Below, one piece after another: positions 1 to 10,493 of a DNA stretch of 64,000 nucleotides. The notes below the pieces were generated by a model. That model was given only the letters and a program-made list of their open reading frames with translations, was not told the DNA's origin and did not search any database. Numbering within the stretch: position 1 is the stretch's first letter; each line of letters begins with the position of its first letter. Origin of the DNA: Pseudomonadota bacterium (GTDB taxonomy: Bacteria > Pseudomonadota > Gammaproteobacteria > Steroidobacterales > Steroidobacteraceae); NCBI GenBank assembly GCA_016705325.1, contig JADIYJ010000030.1, positions 5,001 through 69,000 of the forward strand, in the 5' to 3' direction. A program made the translations under genes and the position numbers.

Positions 1-2295
<2,295 letters not shown>

Positions 2296-2446
2296 TATAA
2301 CACCCAATCGGTCTGGAACCCGGTTCCAAACCCTTGGCGTGTGACTGAAGATCATCAGCGACTGTTATCGCTTCGAAAGCGACACGCTCGCGTCATACCC
2401 CGATTCGAATTCTGTGCCCGCGCGCAAGCGCGGTGCATGAGCCGGT

Positions 2447-2565
2447 TTGCCTGGCGGCCATAGCGAGCGGGAACCACCCGATCCCTTTCCGAACTCGGAA
2501 GTGAAAACGCTCTGCGCCAATGGTAGTTTGGTCTTCGACCATGCAAGAGTAGGTCACTGCCAGGC
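2447..2565 (+). rRNA. 5S ribosomal RNA
   Basis: The 5' 'tgcctggcggcc' pairs with the 3' 'gccaggc' to close helix I, and the internal 'ccgaactcggaagtgaaa' is the usual loop B/helix III region. Length is about 119 nt, normal for 5S. It lies downstream of the 23S gene and just before a rho-independent terminator, so it ends the rRNA operon. Confidence 0.95.
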
Positions 2566-2574
2566 TCTCAAACA

Positions 2575-2614
2575 AAACCCCCGACAGGGAAACCTGCCGG
2601 GGGTTTTTCTTTTT
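2575..2614 (+). terminator. Rho-independent terminator of the rRNA operon
   Basis: A GC-rich hairpin (arms rich in C5G and CG5, loop GAAA) is followed by a run of T at 2605-2614. It lies about 10 nt after 5S, as expected for the end of an rrn operon. Confidence 0.85.
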
Positions 2615-2639
2615 CAGGCCGCGTCGGCCGGCAAGTCCT

Positions 2640-3961
2640 TCAGGCCTCGAGGGCGCGGAGCTTGCGGTAAAGCGTGCGCTCGCTCATGCCGAGCGCCGCG
2701 GCGAGCTCACGCCGGCTGCCCCCGTGCACGCGCACGGCCTCGCGCAGCGCCGCGCTCTCGGCGTCCTGCAGCGGCTTCCGATCTCGTACTCTGCCCAGGC
2801 CGTGCGCCGGCGCATCGCTTGCACGCCGCACCGAGTCGGGCAAGTGCCGGGCTTCGATCGAACCGTTCTCGGCCAGCAGGCTCGCGCGTTCGACGATGTT
2901 GCGCAGTTCGCGCACGTTTCGGAAAGTCATACGCCTCGAGCAGCCTCATCGCGCGTTCGTCGATCGACTGCGAATGGCCCGGCCGTACACGCCTGCAACA
3001 GGGACCGGGCAAGCGGGTCGATGTCGGTCGGGCGGTCGCGCAGCGGCGGCAGGGCGATTGGAAACGCGTTGATGCGGTAATAAAGGTCGCTGCGGAACTT
3101 CTCCTCGCGCACGAGCTGGGACAAGTCGCGATGCGTGGCCGCGACGAGTCGGCAATCGGCGTGCCGCGCCTCGGTGCCGCCGACCCGCCGGTAGACGCCG
3201 GTCTCGAGCAGGCGCAGCAGCTTGACCTGCAGCGTCAGCGGAATGTCGCCGACCTCGTCCAGGAACAAAGTGCCACCCGTCGCGGACTCGACCAGGCCGG
3301 TGCGGCGCGCGATGGCGCCGGTGAACGAGCCCTTCTCGTGACCGAACAATTCGCTTTCGAACAGGGTTTCCGTCAGACCGGAGCAGTCGACCGCGACGAA
3401 CGGCGCGCTCGTCCGCAGGCTGGCTTCATGGATCGCGCGCGCGATCATCTCCTTGCCGGTGCCGGTTTCGCCCAGCAGCAGCACCGAGGTGTCCGTCGGC
3501 GCGACACGCATGACCAGGTTGAGCATCTTGAGGAATGCAGGATCCTGGCCGACCAGGCTCCTCGTCGGGGCGAATGGCGCACACGCCCCGCAGCGGTTGC
3601 ATGTGCTCGGCAAAGAGCGTGATTCGCCCGCGGGCGTCGTGCAACGGCGTGATCTCGACCTGCACGTGCTCGGCTCCGCGCGACGAGTGATGCACGTGCA
3701 CGCAATGTTCGGGCTGACCGGAAGCGAGCGCCGCTTGTCGCGGACAGGATTCCCCCGCCTGGTCGCAAGGCTTGTCGTAGCCATGCGATACCTCGTAGCA
3801 ATGGCGACCGACGACGTCGATGTCCGCACCCCGTCCGCAATGTGTCCGATAGGTGCGATTGGCCGCGACTATCCGGTAGTCCGACCCATCAGGATCCGGC
3901 AGCCGGGCAATTGCTCGAGCAGGGCCACGAGTTGGGCGGGTGCAGGAGCAGTCTGGTTCAT
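2640..3961 (-). CDS. Sigma-54-dependent transcriptional activator, PAS-AAA+-Fis (frame-disrupted)
   Basis: Read with about three one-base shifts (near 3885, 3590 and 2930), this is one sigma-54 activator of about 440 residues starting at the ATG at 3961 (MNQTAPAPAQL). It has an N-terminal PAS-like sensor with a cysteine-rich CYEVSHG...PC...CP segment. The central AAA+ domain has Walker A GETGTGKE, the sigma-54 contact loop GSFTGA and Walker B LFLDEVGD. A C-terminal Fis-type helix-turn-helix ends the protein (GMSERTLYRKLRALEA). The 3885 shift falls at a GGG run. It is divergent from an octaheme cytochrome that carries a sigma-54 promoter, so that gene is the likely target (inference). The Cys-rich PAS suggests redox, metal or heme sensing but no ligand can be assigned. 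It is either a pseudogene or, more likely, intact with sequencing indels. Confidence 0.8.
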
Positions 3962-4011
3962 CGCGCGACCTGTCAGATATGGCAGTGGAGAGTCGGCAGT
4001 ATGTCGTTCCT

Positions 4012-4029
4012 GGCAGCCTCCCGGCTGCC
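4012..4029. promoter_or_regulatory. Candidate activator-binding palindrome upstream of the sigma-54 promoter
   Basis: A perfect inverted repeat GGCAGCC-TCCC-GGCTGCC lies between the divergent sigma-54 activator and the octaheme cytochrome, with its right arm ending about 75 bp upstream of the -24 element. Such a position suits an upstream activator site for a Fis-type HTH dimer. Binding is inferred from position and symmetry only. Confidence 0.45.
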
Positions 4030-4104
4030 GTGGATTGCCGCAGCGACGTGCCCAGGTGACTGAAAAGTCGACCATAAGGGCGATCGGCGACGTGCCCTCC
4101 CGCG

Positions 4105-4120
4105 TGGCACGACCCATGCA
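4105..4120 (+). promoter_or_regulatory. Sigma-54 (-24/-12) promoter for the octaheme cytochrome gene
   Basis: TGGCACG-ACCC-ATGCA matches the consensus TGGCACG-N4-TTGCW, with the invariant GG (4106-4107) and GC (4118-4119) at the required 10-bp gap. The only core mismatch is A for the first T of TTGC. The predicted start site is near 4131, about 31 nt before the ATG at 4162. A sigma-54 activator is encoded divergently, which supports the call. Confidence 0.75.
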
Positions 4121-4161
4121 TTGCTTCCGGTACAAAAAGCCGACGACCGGGAGTCGCGATC

Positions 4162-5940
4162 ATGCGTAGACCAAGTTTGGTGTTTTCCACTTTGCTGACG
4201 GCGGCATTCCTCTGCCTGGGAGGGTGCTCAGGTGATGATGGCAAGGACGGTGCAGCTGGAACCCCCGGCGCGCCCGGAGTTCCCGGCACCGCCGGCACGG
4301 ACGGGACCGACGGAACCAACGGCCTCAACTGCTGGGACCTGAACCAGAACGGCGTGGCCGACCTGGCCACGGAGGACACGGACGAGAACGGCACGGTCGA
4401 CGTGAACGATTGCCGCGCACCTTCCGGCGCCTACGATCCGGCCGGCCTGCACAAGGGCTACTTCACCGAGAATCCGTACACGGGTACGTCGCCGTGCCTG
4501 TACTGCCACGGCAGGAGCGGCGACGACGTGATGAAGACCGCCCACTGGAAATGGGAAGGCACGGTCTCCGGCATCAAGGGCTTCGAAGGCACGACCCACG
4601 GCAAGAAGGACCTGATCAACAACTTCTGCCTCGCCGTGCCGACCAATGAAGGCCGTTGCGCGCAGTGCCACATCGGCTACGGCTGGGGCAGCAAGGCCTT
4701 CAACTTCGGCGACCCGAAGAACATCGACTGCCTCGCCTGCCACGACCAGACCGGCACGTACAAGAAGGTGCAGGCCCCGACCGCAACGCAGCCGATCGTC
4801 GGCGGCCCCGACATGACAGCGGAGGCGCTGCTGAAGGTTGCGCAGAGCGTCGGCACGAACCTCGGCGTACCGCCGCGCTCCACCTGCGTGTTCTGCCACA
4901 GCCGTGCGGGCGGCGACGACAACGTCAAGCACGGCGACATCTCGTCGCGCATGGGCTTCGCGAAGGTGACTGACCCGGCAGCGGACCCGGCCAAGTACCT
5001 GAACCGCAGTGAAGACGTGCACATGGGTTACGACCCGGTGGCGAAGAAGGGCGGGAATTTTAAGTGCGTGGCCTGCCACCGGTGAAGAAGGATGCGTCGG
5101 GCAACCCTGATCGACCACGGCATCGGCGGCATGGCGTACCACTCGACGGACGAGGGCGTGATGAAGGAATGCGAGGACTGCCACGGCGCAGCCACCAGCA
5201 TCCACGTTGGCACGTCGGTCGAGAACACCGTGCGGACGCACGAGCGTCTCGCCTGCCAGGTCTGCCACATCCCGACGTTCTCGCGCAAAGTCGCCACCTA
5301 CGTCGACTGGCGCTGGGGCGTCGCCGGTCTCGACGCCCGCCCAGCATCCTGCGCCGCCGCCCCGACCGGCGTCGCCGCGGACGGCGTGACTCAGCGCACC
5401 ACCTACGTGAAGAACAAGGGTTGCTTCACCTGGGCCACCAACGTCAGGCCGTCGCTGCGGTACTACGACGGCAAGTGGAACCGCATGATCGTCGGCTTCA
5501 ACGACAAGTGGACCACGCAGCCGGTCGACCTCGGTTCGCCGTCGGCCAGCTACCTGGATGCGTCCGCGAAGATCTATCCGTTCAAGAAGATGACGGGTAA
5601 CCAGGTCGCTGACGCCAACAACAAGACCATGATGGTCCCGCACCTGTACGGCACGGTGACCGGTCCGAACCCCTACTGGGCGAAGTTCGACTGGGCCGCC
5701 TCGCTGACGGACGCCGCCAACTACCTGCCGGCCTACAACGCGGGGCCCGGGTTCACTGGCGCCTTCGAGTTCGTGGAAACCGTAATGCTGCTCAAGGTCG
5801 ATCATGAAGTCGCGCCGAAAGAGCAGGCCTACGGCAAGGACAACGGCTGCGCCGACTGCCACTTCGCCGACCAGATTGACTGGACGGCGCTGGGTTGGAC
5901 GAAGGACCCGGCCACGGGAGGAACGCAGACGCTGCCCTGA
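4162..5940 (+). CDS. Octaheme c-type cytochrome lipoprotein, tetrathionate reductase (OTR) family, with collagen-like linker (frame-disrupted)
   Basis: The lipoprotein signal has its lipobox Cys at residue 22 (FLCLGGC). Ten Gly-X-Y triplets follow (about residues 24-54), then a Ca-binding-like Asp/Asn repeat (DLNQNG...DTDENG, about 59-83). Eight CXXCH motifs follow: CLYCH, CAQCH, CLACH, CVFCH, CVACH, CEDCH, CQVCH, CADCH. The context NIDCLACHDQTGTY and the VKHGDISS segment are typical of the octaheme tetrathionate reductase family, whose members reduce tetrathionate or other small N/S oxyanions in vitro. The frame is shifted near 5085-5110. The lipid anchor suggests the outer membrane. It is a single-gene unit with a sigma-54 promoter and its own terminator. 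The real substrate is unknown. Confidence 0.82.
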
Positions 5941-5972
5941 TTGACTCCCCCTGGCGTCGACCATGACGCCTT

Positions 5973-6000
5973 GCGCCCACGATACGCATGTCGTGGGCGC
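5973..6000 (+). other. Perfect 10-bp hairpin downstream of the octaheme cytochrome
   Basis: GCGCCCACGA and TCGTGGGCGC flank an 8-nt loop. No T-run follows, so it is probably an mRNA 3' stabiliser or the first element of a double termination structure together with the next hairpin. Confidence 0.5.
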
Positions 6001-6002
6001 CG

Positions 6003-6046
6003 TTCGGGCCAGCGCGCTCGCGCTGCCGGCCCGAATCGCTTTTTGC
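6003..6046 (+). terminator. Rho-independent terminator after the octaheme cytochrome
   Basis: The stem TTCGGGCC (6003-6010) pairs with GGCCCGAA (6028-6035), with an inner AGCG/CGCT stem, and is followed by CTTTTT at 6039-6044. It isolates the sigma-54-driven cytochrome from the signalling genes downstream. Confidence 0.7.
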
Positions 6047-6232
6047 ACCGCGAGCCGTGGTTGCCGGCGCCATGACCTGTGTTTCCCATCTCCAGTACGA
6101 GCGACGCAAGGGTCGTCGCATGGCCGCGTGGTGTCGCCGACCGTGTTGCAGCGCCATAAACGTGCAGATCAAATGCATCGCAGGCAAACTCCGGCCTCGG
6201 GTAACAGGCTTGGGGAACAACGAGGGGAGCCG

Positions 6233-7927
6233 GTGCACCCAGAAGCGACGGCGTCCGTCGGACTACGTGCGGAAGCGCTGCTGCAGATCCTCGAGGTCAC
6301 GCGCAGGCTCGCCGCTCCGTTCGAATTGGCCGAAGTGCTGGCCGAAATCGGCGAGGCAGCGCGCAGCGTGTTGCGGGGAGAGCGGGCAACCGTCTGGCTG
6401 TTCGAACCCGAGCAGGGCGCGCTGGTTCTCACCGGCGGGCCGCCGGGCGTCCCGCCCATTCGCGCCAATCTCTCGCAAGGCGTGCTCGGGCTGACGGCTC
6501 GGTCACGCCAGGTCATCAACGTGCCCGACTGCAAGCGCGAACCGCTGTTCGATCCGGCCGTCGATCTCGACGTCGACAACGACGTCCGCTGCATGCTGTC
6601 GGTGCCACTCATCGAACGCGCGCAGCTCGTGGGCGTGCTGCAGGTCGTCGACAGCGAGCAAGGCGCCTTCTCGACCGAAGACGAACGCGTGGCGGAGACG
6701 CTCGCGGCGCAATGCGTCGTCTTCATCCAGCGCGAGCGCATGTCGCGCTCGCTGGCTCAGGCCGAAAAGCTCGACCGCGAGATCAAGCTCGCGCGCGAGA
6801 TCCAGATGAGCACGCTGCCGTCGGAAATGCCGCAATTGGCGGAGTACGACATGGCTGGCCAGTTCTGCCCGGCAGACGAGACCGGCGGCGACACCTTCGA
6901 CCTCGTGCCGCTCGACGAGCGGCGGCTCTTTCTTCTGCTCGGCGACGCCAGCGGCCACGGCATCGGGCCCGCGCTCAGTGCAACGCAGATGACGGGGATG
7001 TTGCGCGTCGCATTGCGGCTCGGCGCCGATCTCGACGCGATTTTCGCCCAGGTCAACAACCAGCTGGTCGAGGATCTGCCGGAGGAGCACTTCGTTACGG
7101 CGTTCTTTGGTGTGCTCGACACGGACACGCACAGGGTTGATTACCACGCGGCGGGCCAGGGACCGCTGCTGCATTTCCAGGCCGCGACCGGCGCCTGCCG
7201 CTGGCTGTCGCCGACGACATTTCCGCTCGGGTTCATGAAGTTTCCAGGGATCGATCCGCCGCACCGGATCGAACTCGCGCCGGGCGACATACTCGGCCTG
7301 ATCACCGACGGCGTGTTCGAATGCGAGAACCCGGCGGGCACGATGTTCGGCACGGCAGGCGTCGAGCAGGTGCTGCGCACGCGCCATGAAGGCTCGATGT
7401 CCGACCTGCTCGCGCGACTCCTGCAGGCAGTGCACGTGTTCGCCGACGGCCATCCGCAGGGGGACGACATCACGATCGTACTGCTCGCGCGCCGCGGCGA
7501 AACTGCCGGCCGCACCACGATCCAGCGCTATTTCCCGCGCTCGCTGGAGTCGCTCGAGGGCATTTTCAGGTTCGTCGGGGATTTCATCTCGGCGCGCTCG
7601 CTCGACGCCGAACTGCACATGCCGGTGTGCTTCATCATCGAGGAGTTGTTCACTAACTTCATGAAGTACAACGCGGAGAGCACGCACGACATTTCCCTGA
7701 GCCTGGGCCACACGCCCGAGCAGCTCACCGTGCGGATCACTGCTTTCGACGTCGACTCGTTCGATGTCACGCACGCACCCACGGTGGACACGACCAAGCC
7801 GCTCTCCGAACGACAGGCGGGCGGGCTCGGACTGCACCTGGTGCAGCAGATGGCGGACACGCTTCAGTACGAGTATGCGGAGCGTCGCAGCACGATCACG
7901 TTTACCAAGGCACTCGAGGCAGGGTGA
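6233..7927 (+). CDS. GAF - PP2C (SpoIIE/RsbU) phosphatase - RsbW-like ATPase signalling protein
   Basis: The GTG at 6233 is chosen because a strong GAGGGGAG ribosome site lies just upstream; the frame is open further, with an ATG at 6173. Domains in order: a GAF sensor (about residues 15-170) and a coiled linker ending in the REIQMSTLP motif typical before PP2C. The PP2C/SpoIIE phosphatase has metal ligands in CPADETGGDTFD, GDASGHG and DGHPQGDD. The C-terminal histidine-kinase-type ATPase has an N box (IIEELFTNFMKYN) and G box (QAGGLGLHLVQQMAD). The phosphatase would dephosphorylate the STAS antagonist encoded 6 nt downstream, and the ATPase domain could phosphorylate it. Having both in one chain is a variant of the RsbU/RsbW system. 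The GAF ligand is unknown. Cytosolic; no membrane segment is seen. Confidence 0.85.
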   Translation: MHPEATASVGLRAEALLQILEVTRRLAAPFELAEVLAEIGEAARSVLRGERATVWLFEPEQGALVLTGGPPGVPPIRANLSQGVLGLTARSRQVINVPDCKREPLFDPAVDLDVDNDVRCMLSVPLIERAQLVGVLQVVDSEQGAFSTEDERVAETLAAQCVVFIQRERMSRSLAQAEKLDREIKLAREIQMSTLPSEMPQLAEYDMAGQFCPADETGGDTFDLVPLDERRLFLLLGDASGHGIGPALSATQMTGMLRVALRLGADLDAIFAQVNNQLVEDLPEEHFVTAFFGVLDTDTHRVDYHAAGQGPLLHFQAATGACRWLSPTTFPLGFMKFPGIDPPHRIELAPGDILGLITDGVFECENPAGTMFGTAGVEQVLRTRHEGSMSDLLARLLQAVHVFADGHPQGDDITIVLLARRGETAGRTTIQRYFPRSLESLEGIFRFVGDFISARSLDAELHMPVCFIIEELFTNFMKYNAESTHDISLSLGHTPEQLTVRITAFDVDSFDVTHAPTVDTTKPLSERQAGGLGLHLVQQMADTLQYEYAERRSTITFTKALEAG

Positions 7928-7933
7928 GACTGG

Positions 7934-8230
7934 ATGTTCGAGATTCGAATGGGCGAGCAGGGCGAAATCATCATGACCGGGCGGCTGGATGCGGCCCAGT
8001 GCGACAAGGCGCTGCAGTTCATGGACGGCGTCCCCGCGCCGCGCGTGGTCGACCTGGCCGGGCTCGACTACGTGTCCAGCGCCGGTCTTGGCGTGCGGCT
8101 CAAGTCGCAGAAGCGCGGGATGGCGTCCGGGCAGGGTCTGCGGCTCGTCAACGCCAACAAGCATATCCGCGACATCTTCAAGTACGCGGGGTTCGACCGG
8201 ATCTTCGAAATCGTCCCGGCCGGCAGTTGA
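7934..8230 (+). CDS. STAS-domain anti-sigma factor antagonist (RsbV/SpoIIAA-like)
   Basis: A 98-residue single STAS domain. The VVDLAGLDYVSSAGLGVRL segment carries the conserved Ser-Ser-Ala-Gly where these proteins are phosphorylated. It starts 6 nt after the phosphatase/kinase gene, so the two are probably co-transcribed. It is the likely substrate of that enzyme. Its partner may be the ATPase domain of the same protein or another switch kinase. Confidence 0.88.
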   Translation: MFEIRMGEQGEIIMTGRLDAAQCDKALQFMDGVPAPRVVDLAGLDYVSSAGLGVRLKSQKRGMASGQGLRLVNANKHIRDIFKYAGFDRIFEIVPAGS

Positions 8231-8281
8231 CGGCCGATGGACCGGTACCCCGACCAACTTTCTGGGCGTCCGCCGGTATTT

Positions 8282-8827
8282 ATGAACGACGAGAGCGACG
8301 GAGCACTGGTCAGACGTACGTGCAGCGGGGAACCCCGGGCCTTCGAAGCCCTGGTCCGGCGGCACGAAAAGACGGTTTTCAACGCGGCGTTGCGCATGCT
8401 GCACGATCGTGAAGAAGCCCGGGACGTCGTCCAGACCGTGTTTCTCAAGGTGTACGAACACCTTGGCGAGTACGACCCGTCGCACAAGTTCTACAGCTGG
8501 ATCTACCGGATTGCGCTCAATGAATCGATCAAGTCCCTGCAGCGCCGGAAGCCCACCGCGGCTCTCGATTTCGAGACGCCCGATGGCACGCCCGGCCCTG
8601 AGAGTGCCTTCGACCAGCGCCAGCTCAGCGACGGCATGGCAGCTGCGATCATGAGTCTGCGTACCGAATACCGCGCGGTGATCGTGCTGCGGCACTTCAT
8701 GGACTGCAGCTACGAGGACATGGCTGCCATCCTCGAACTGCCTGAGAAAACTGTCAAATCGCGCCTGTTCAGCGCCCGCCAGCTGCTCAAGACGGCGATG
8801 GAAACCAGGGGATGGGCGTCGGAATGA
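8282..8827 (+). CDS. ECF-family RNA polymerase sigma factor (sigma-70 regions 2 and 4)
   Basis: 181 residues from the ATG at 8282; an in-frame ATG at 8237 also exists. Region 2 reads ALVRRHEKTVFNAALRMLHD...ARDVVQTVFLKVYEHLGEYDPSHKFYSWIYRIALNESI. Region 4 has the HTH YEDMAAILELPEKTVKSRLFSARQLL. Its stop overlaps the start of the next gene, which looks like its anti-sigma factor. It is probably released in response to an envelope or redox signal; targets are unknown. Confidence 0.9.
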   Translation: MNDESDGALVRRTCSGEPRAFEALVRRHEKTVFNAALRMLHDREEARDVVQTVFLKVYEHLGEYDPSHKFYSWIYRIALNESIKSLQRRKPTAALDFETPDGTPGPESAFDQRQLSDGMAAAIMSLRTEYRAVIVLRHFMDCSYEDMAAILELPEKTVKSRLFSARQLLKTAMETRGWASE

Positions 8828-9443
8828 CCAGCCAGGACACCACGCTCGAGCTGATCAATGCCGAAATCGACGGCGTGCTCACCGGTCCGCAGCGGGCCGA
8901 ACTCAACCGCTTGCTGCTTGCTGATCCATCCGTGCGTGCACTGCGCGACGGCCTGACGCGGACCTGCCGCACACTCGATGAGATGCCGCGGGCGGAAATC
9001 CCTGCGGGCCTGCACGAAGCTATCGTGACGGGCTGGCCCGTGGCCGCGCCAAAGTCACACGGATACCGCCGTGCTGCGTTCACCGGTCGTCCGTTGCTGC
9101 GCTATGCCGCTGCCTTGGCGGCGGCCTGCTGGTCAGTGCGCTGGCCTTCCAGTTCGGCAAACTCGACTCAACGGAGCTCGGCGCCGGGCAGCTTGCTGGC
9201 ACGATCGCCGATGCCACGCATGCCGAGGCGCGAATGATCGTGAACCTCGACCAGGTTCGTGGCTCGATCACGCTCACGGGCGCGGCCGAGGCTCCGCAGG
9301 TCGTGTCGTCGCTCGAGTCCAGTCAGCCGGTTTCTATCGTCACTCGCTTGCATGAAGACGGCCTGGTAGAAGTGCTGGTCATCGACGACGCGACGGAAAA
9401 AGTGTTGCAGCGCGGCAATCTGCGCATCGGTGCGGAGCACTGA
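8824..9443 (+). CDS. Probable membrane anti-sigma factor (frame-disrupted)
   Basis: The ATG at 8824 overlaps the stop of the ECF sigma gene. The N-terminal part (LELINAEIDGVLTGPQRAELNRLL...LADPSVRALRDGL) resembles cytosolic anti-sigma domains that hold an ECF factor. A hydrophobic segment sits at a frame change near 9125. The downstream frame then gives ALAFQFGKLDSTELGAGQL... and a short extracytoplasmic domain ending LRIGAEH at 9443. The assignment rests on gene order and topology; no zinc-binding HXXXCXXC motif is seen. Confidence 0.65.
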
Positions 9444-9559
9444 TCGGGGAGCTGATCTTTTTGGGGCCGTCGCCAACTTTGGGCGGCGACCGCGGTACTT
9501 CAAGTTGTAGTTCAACAAACAACGCCCGGACTTCCGGGCTACTGCAGGGGAAGAGACTC

Positions 9560-10403
9560 ATGGCCAATCAAGGGAATTCGCGGAAGTTCTGGGTTGCCGG
9601 CGGCGCGCTCGCCGTAATCGGCGTCGTGGGCATGATTGCCCTTGACTACCCGCCCGCCAGCGAAGACGCGTCGGGAACGATCGTCCCGGCCAAGCGTTTC
9701 CGTGCGGACGGTGGTGGCGCGACGATCATCGGTGATTCGACGGCGACGCAGTCGGGCGTGAACATCGCGAGCGGAGTTAGCGGCGCTGCTGGTGCGGCCG
9801 GTGCGGCCGGGTGCGGCTGGGGCGGCCGCGTCTGGCGCGGCGCGCGGGCGCCGCTCATGGCGCCGCGTCGGGCGGCCGGTGCTTCAGGGGGTGCCGGCGT
9901 CGGGCGGCGCTCTGGCGCTGCGGCGCGGCGCCGCTCGCTGGTGCCGCTGGCGCGGCGGTGCTCTGGCGCTGCTGGCGCCGCGGGCGCTGCGCTGGGCTGG
10001 CGCCTCGGGGTGCCGCGTCGGGCCAGGGCCGCTGGGCGCCGCTGGGGCGGCCGGTGCCGCTTCGGCGCCGCGGGTGCCGCTGGTGCCAAGGGCGCCGCTG
10101 GTGCCGCGGGCGCCGCCGGGGTGCCGCTCCGGCGCCGCGGGTGCCCCCGGTGCCTAAGGGCGCCGCTGGTGCCGCGGCCGGTGCCGCTGGGGGCGGGTGC
10201 CGCCGTGCGGGTGCTGCTGGGGCGGCGGGTGCGGCTGGCGCTCAGGGTGCCGCTGCCGGTGCCGCGGCGGGTGCGGGCGCGGGGCGCCGCGTCTGGCGCT
10301 GGCTGGCGGGTGCCGCGCAGGCCGCTGCTCGGGGGTGCCGCCTGCCGGTGCGTCGATGCGGCCAACCGTGTAGCCTGGTGCCCCGCATTCGGCAGGGGTG
10401 ACT
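9560..10403 (+). CDS. Gly-Ala-Ala repeat (collagen-like) membrane-anchored protein, frame disrupted
   Basis: It starts MANQGNSRKFWVAGG, followed by a hydrophobic anchor (ALAVIGVVGMIALDY, about residues 15-30) and a short linker. From about 9770 to 10340 the DNA is built from units such as ggtgccgct/ggcgccgcg. In a corrected frame these read as long (Gly-Ala-Ala)n runs with occasional Ser, Lys, Gln, Pro or His. The frame slips several times in the G/C runs, so the exact length and C-terminus are uncertain; about 280 residues are expected. A terminator follows at 10411. The function is unknown. The single anchor and regular Gly every third residue suggest a rod-like periplasmic or surface protein. 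Confidence 0.55.
9780..10340 (+). repeat. Degenerate 9-nt GC-rich repeat tract encoding Gly-Ala-Ala
   Basis: About 560 bp consist almost wholly of G, C and scattered T in a 9-nt period (ggt/ggc-gcc/gcg-gct/gcc). The tract is internal to the preceding gene. Its low complexity explains the repeated frame slips and could also allow real length variation between strains. Confidence 0.75.
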
Positions 10404-10410
10404 TGATCGA

Positions 10411-10446
10411 GAGCGGGCCCTTCTTCGGGAAGGGTCCGCTTTTCCA
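10411..10446 (+). terminator. Rho-independent terminator after the Gly-Ala-Ala repeat gene
   Basis: AGCGGGCCCTTC and GGAAGGGTCCGCT form a near-perfect stem around a TTCG loop and are followed by TTTT. It separates the repeat gene from the protease/barrel gene at 10494. Confidence 0.8.
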
Positions 10447-10493
10447 TTTCCGGGGTGGGCGCGCGGGGTCGGCTCGCAATGGGGGCGGCGATC

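Noticed and set aside
2447..3622. Long plus-strand open frame across 5S and the sigma-54 gene
   Set aside because: It overlaps 5S and runs antisense to the AAA+ domain with Arg/Pro/Ala-rich composition and no recognisable domain; a GC-rich shadow frame.
5085..5110. Programmed frameshift in the octaheme cytochrome
   Set aside because: No slippery heptamer with a clear downstream structure was seen, and similar indels occur in many unrelated genes.
4228..6048. 606-codon minus-strand open frame opposite the octaheme cytochrome
   Set aside because: Antisense to eight heme motifs in order; Val/Arg/Ala/Gly composition typical of shadow frames.
6503..8695. 730-codon minus-strand open frame opposite the phosphatase and ECF sigma genes
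   Set aside because: The plus strand has complete GAF, PP2C, STAS and sigma domains; the minus frame has no motif.
9197..9215. Second sigma-54 promoter (TGGCACG near 9199)
   Set aside because: No GC at the required -12 spacing; the match is internal to the anti-sigma coding region.
9780..10340. CRISPR array or tandem-repeat element
   Set aside because: The repeats are short, 9-nt, coding-type Gly-Ala-Ala codons with no unique spacers.
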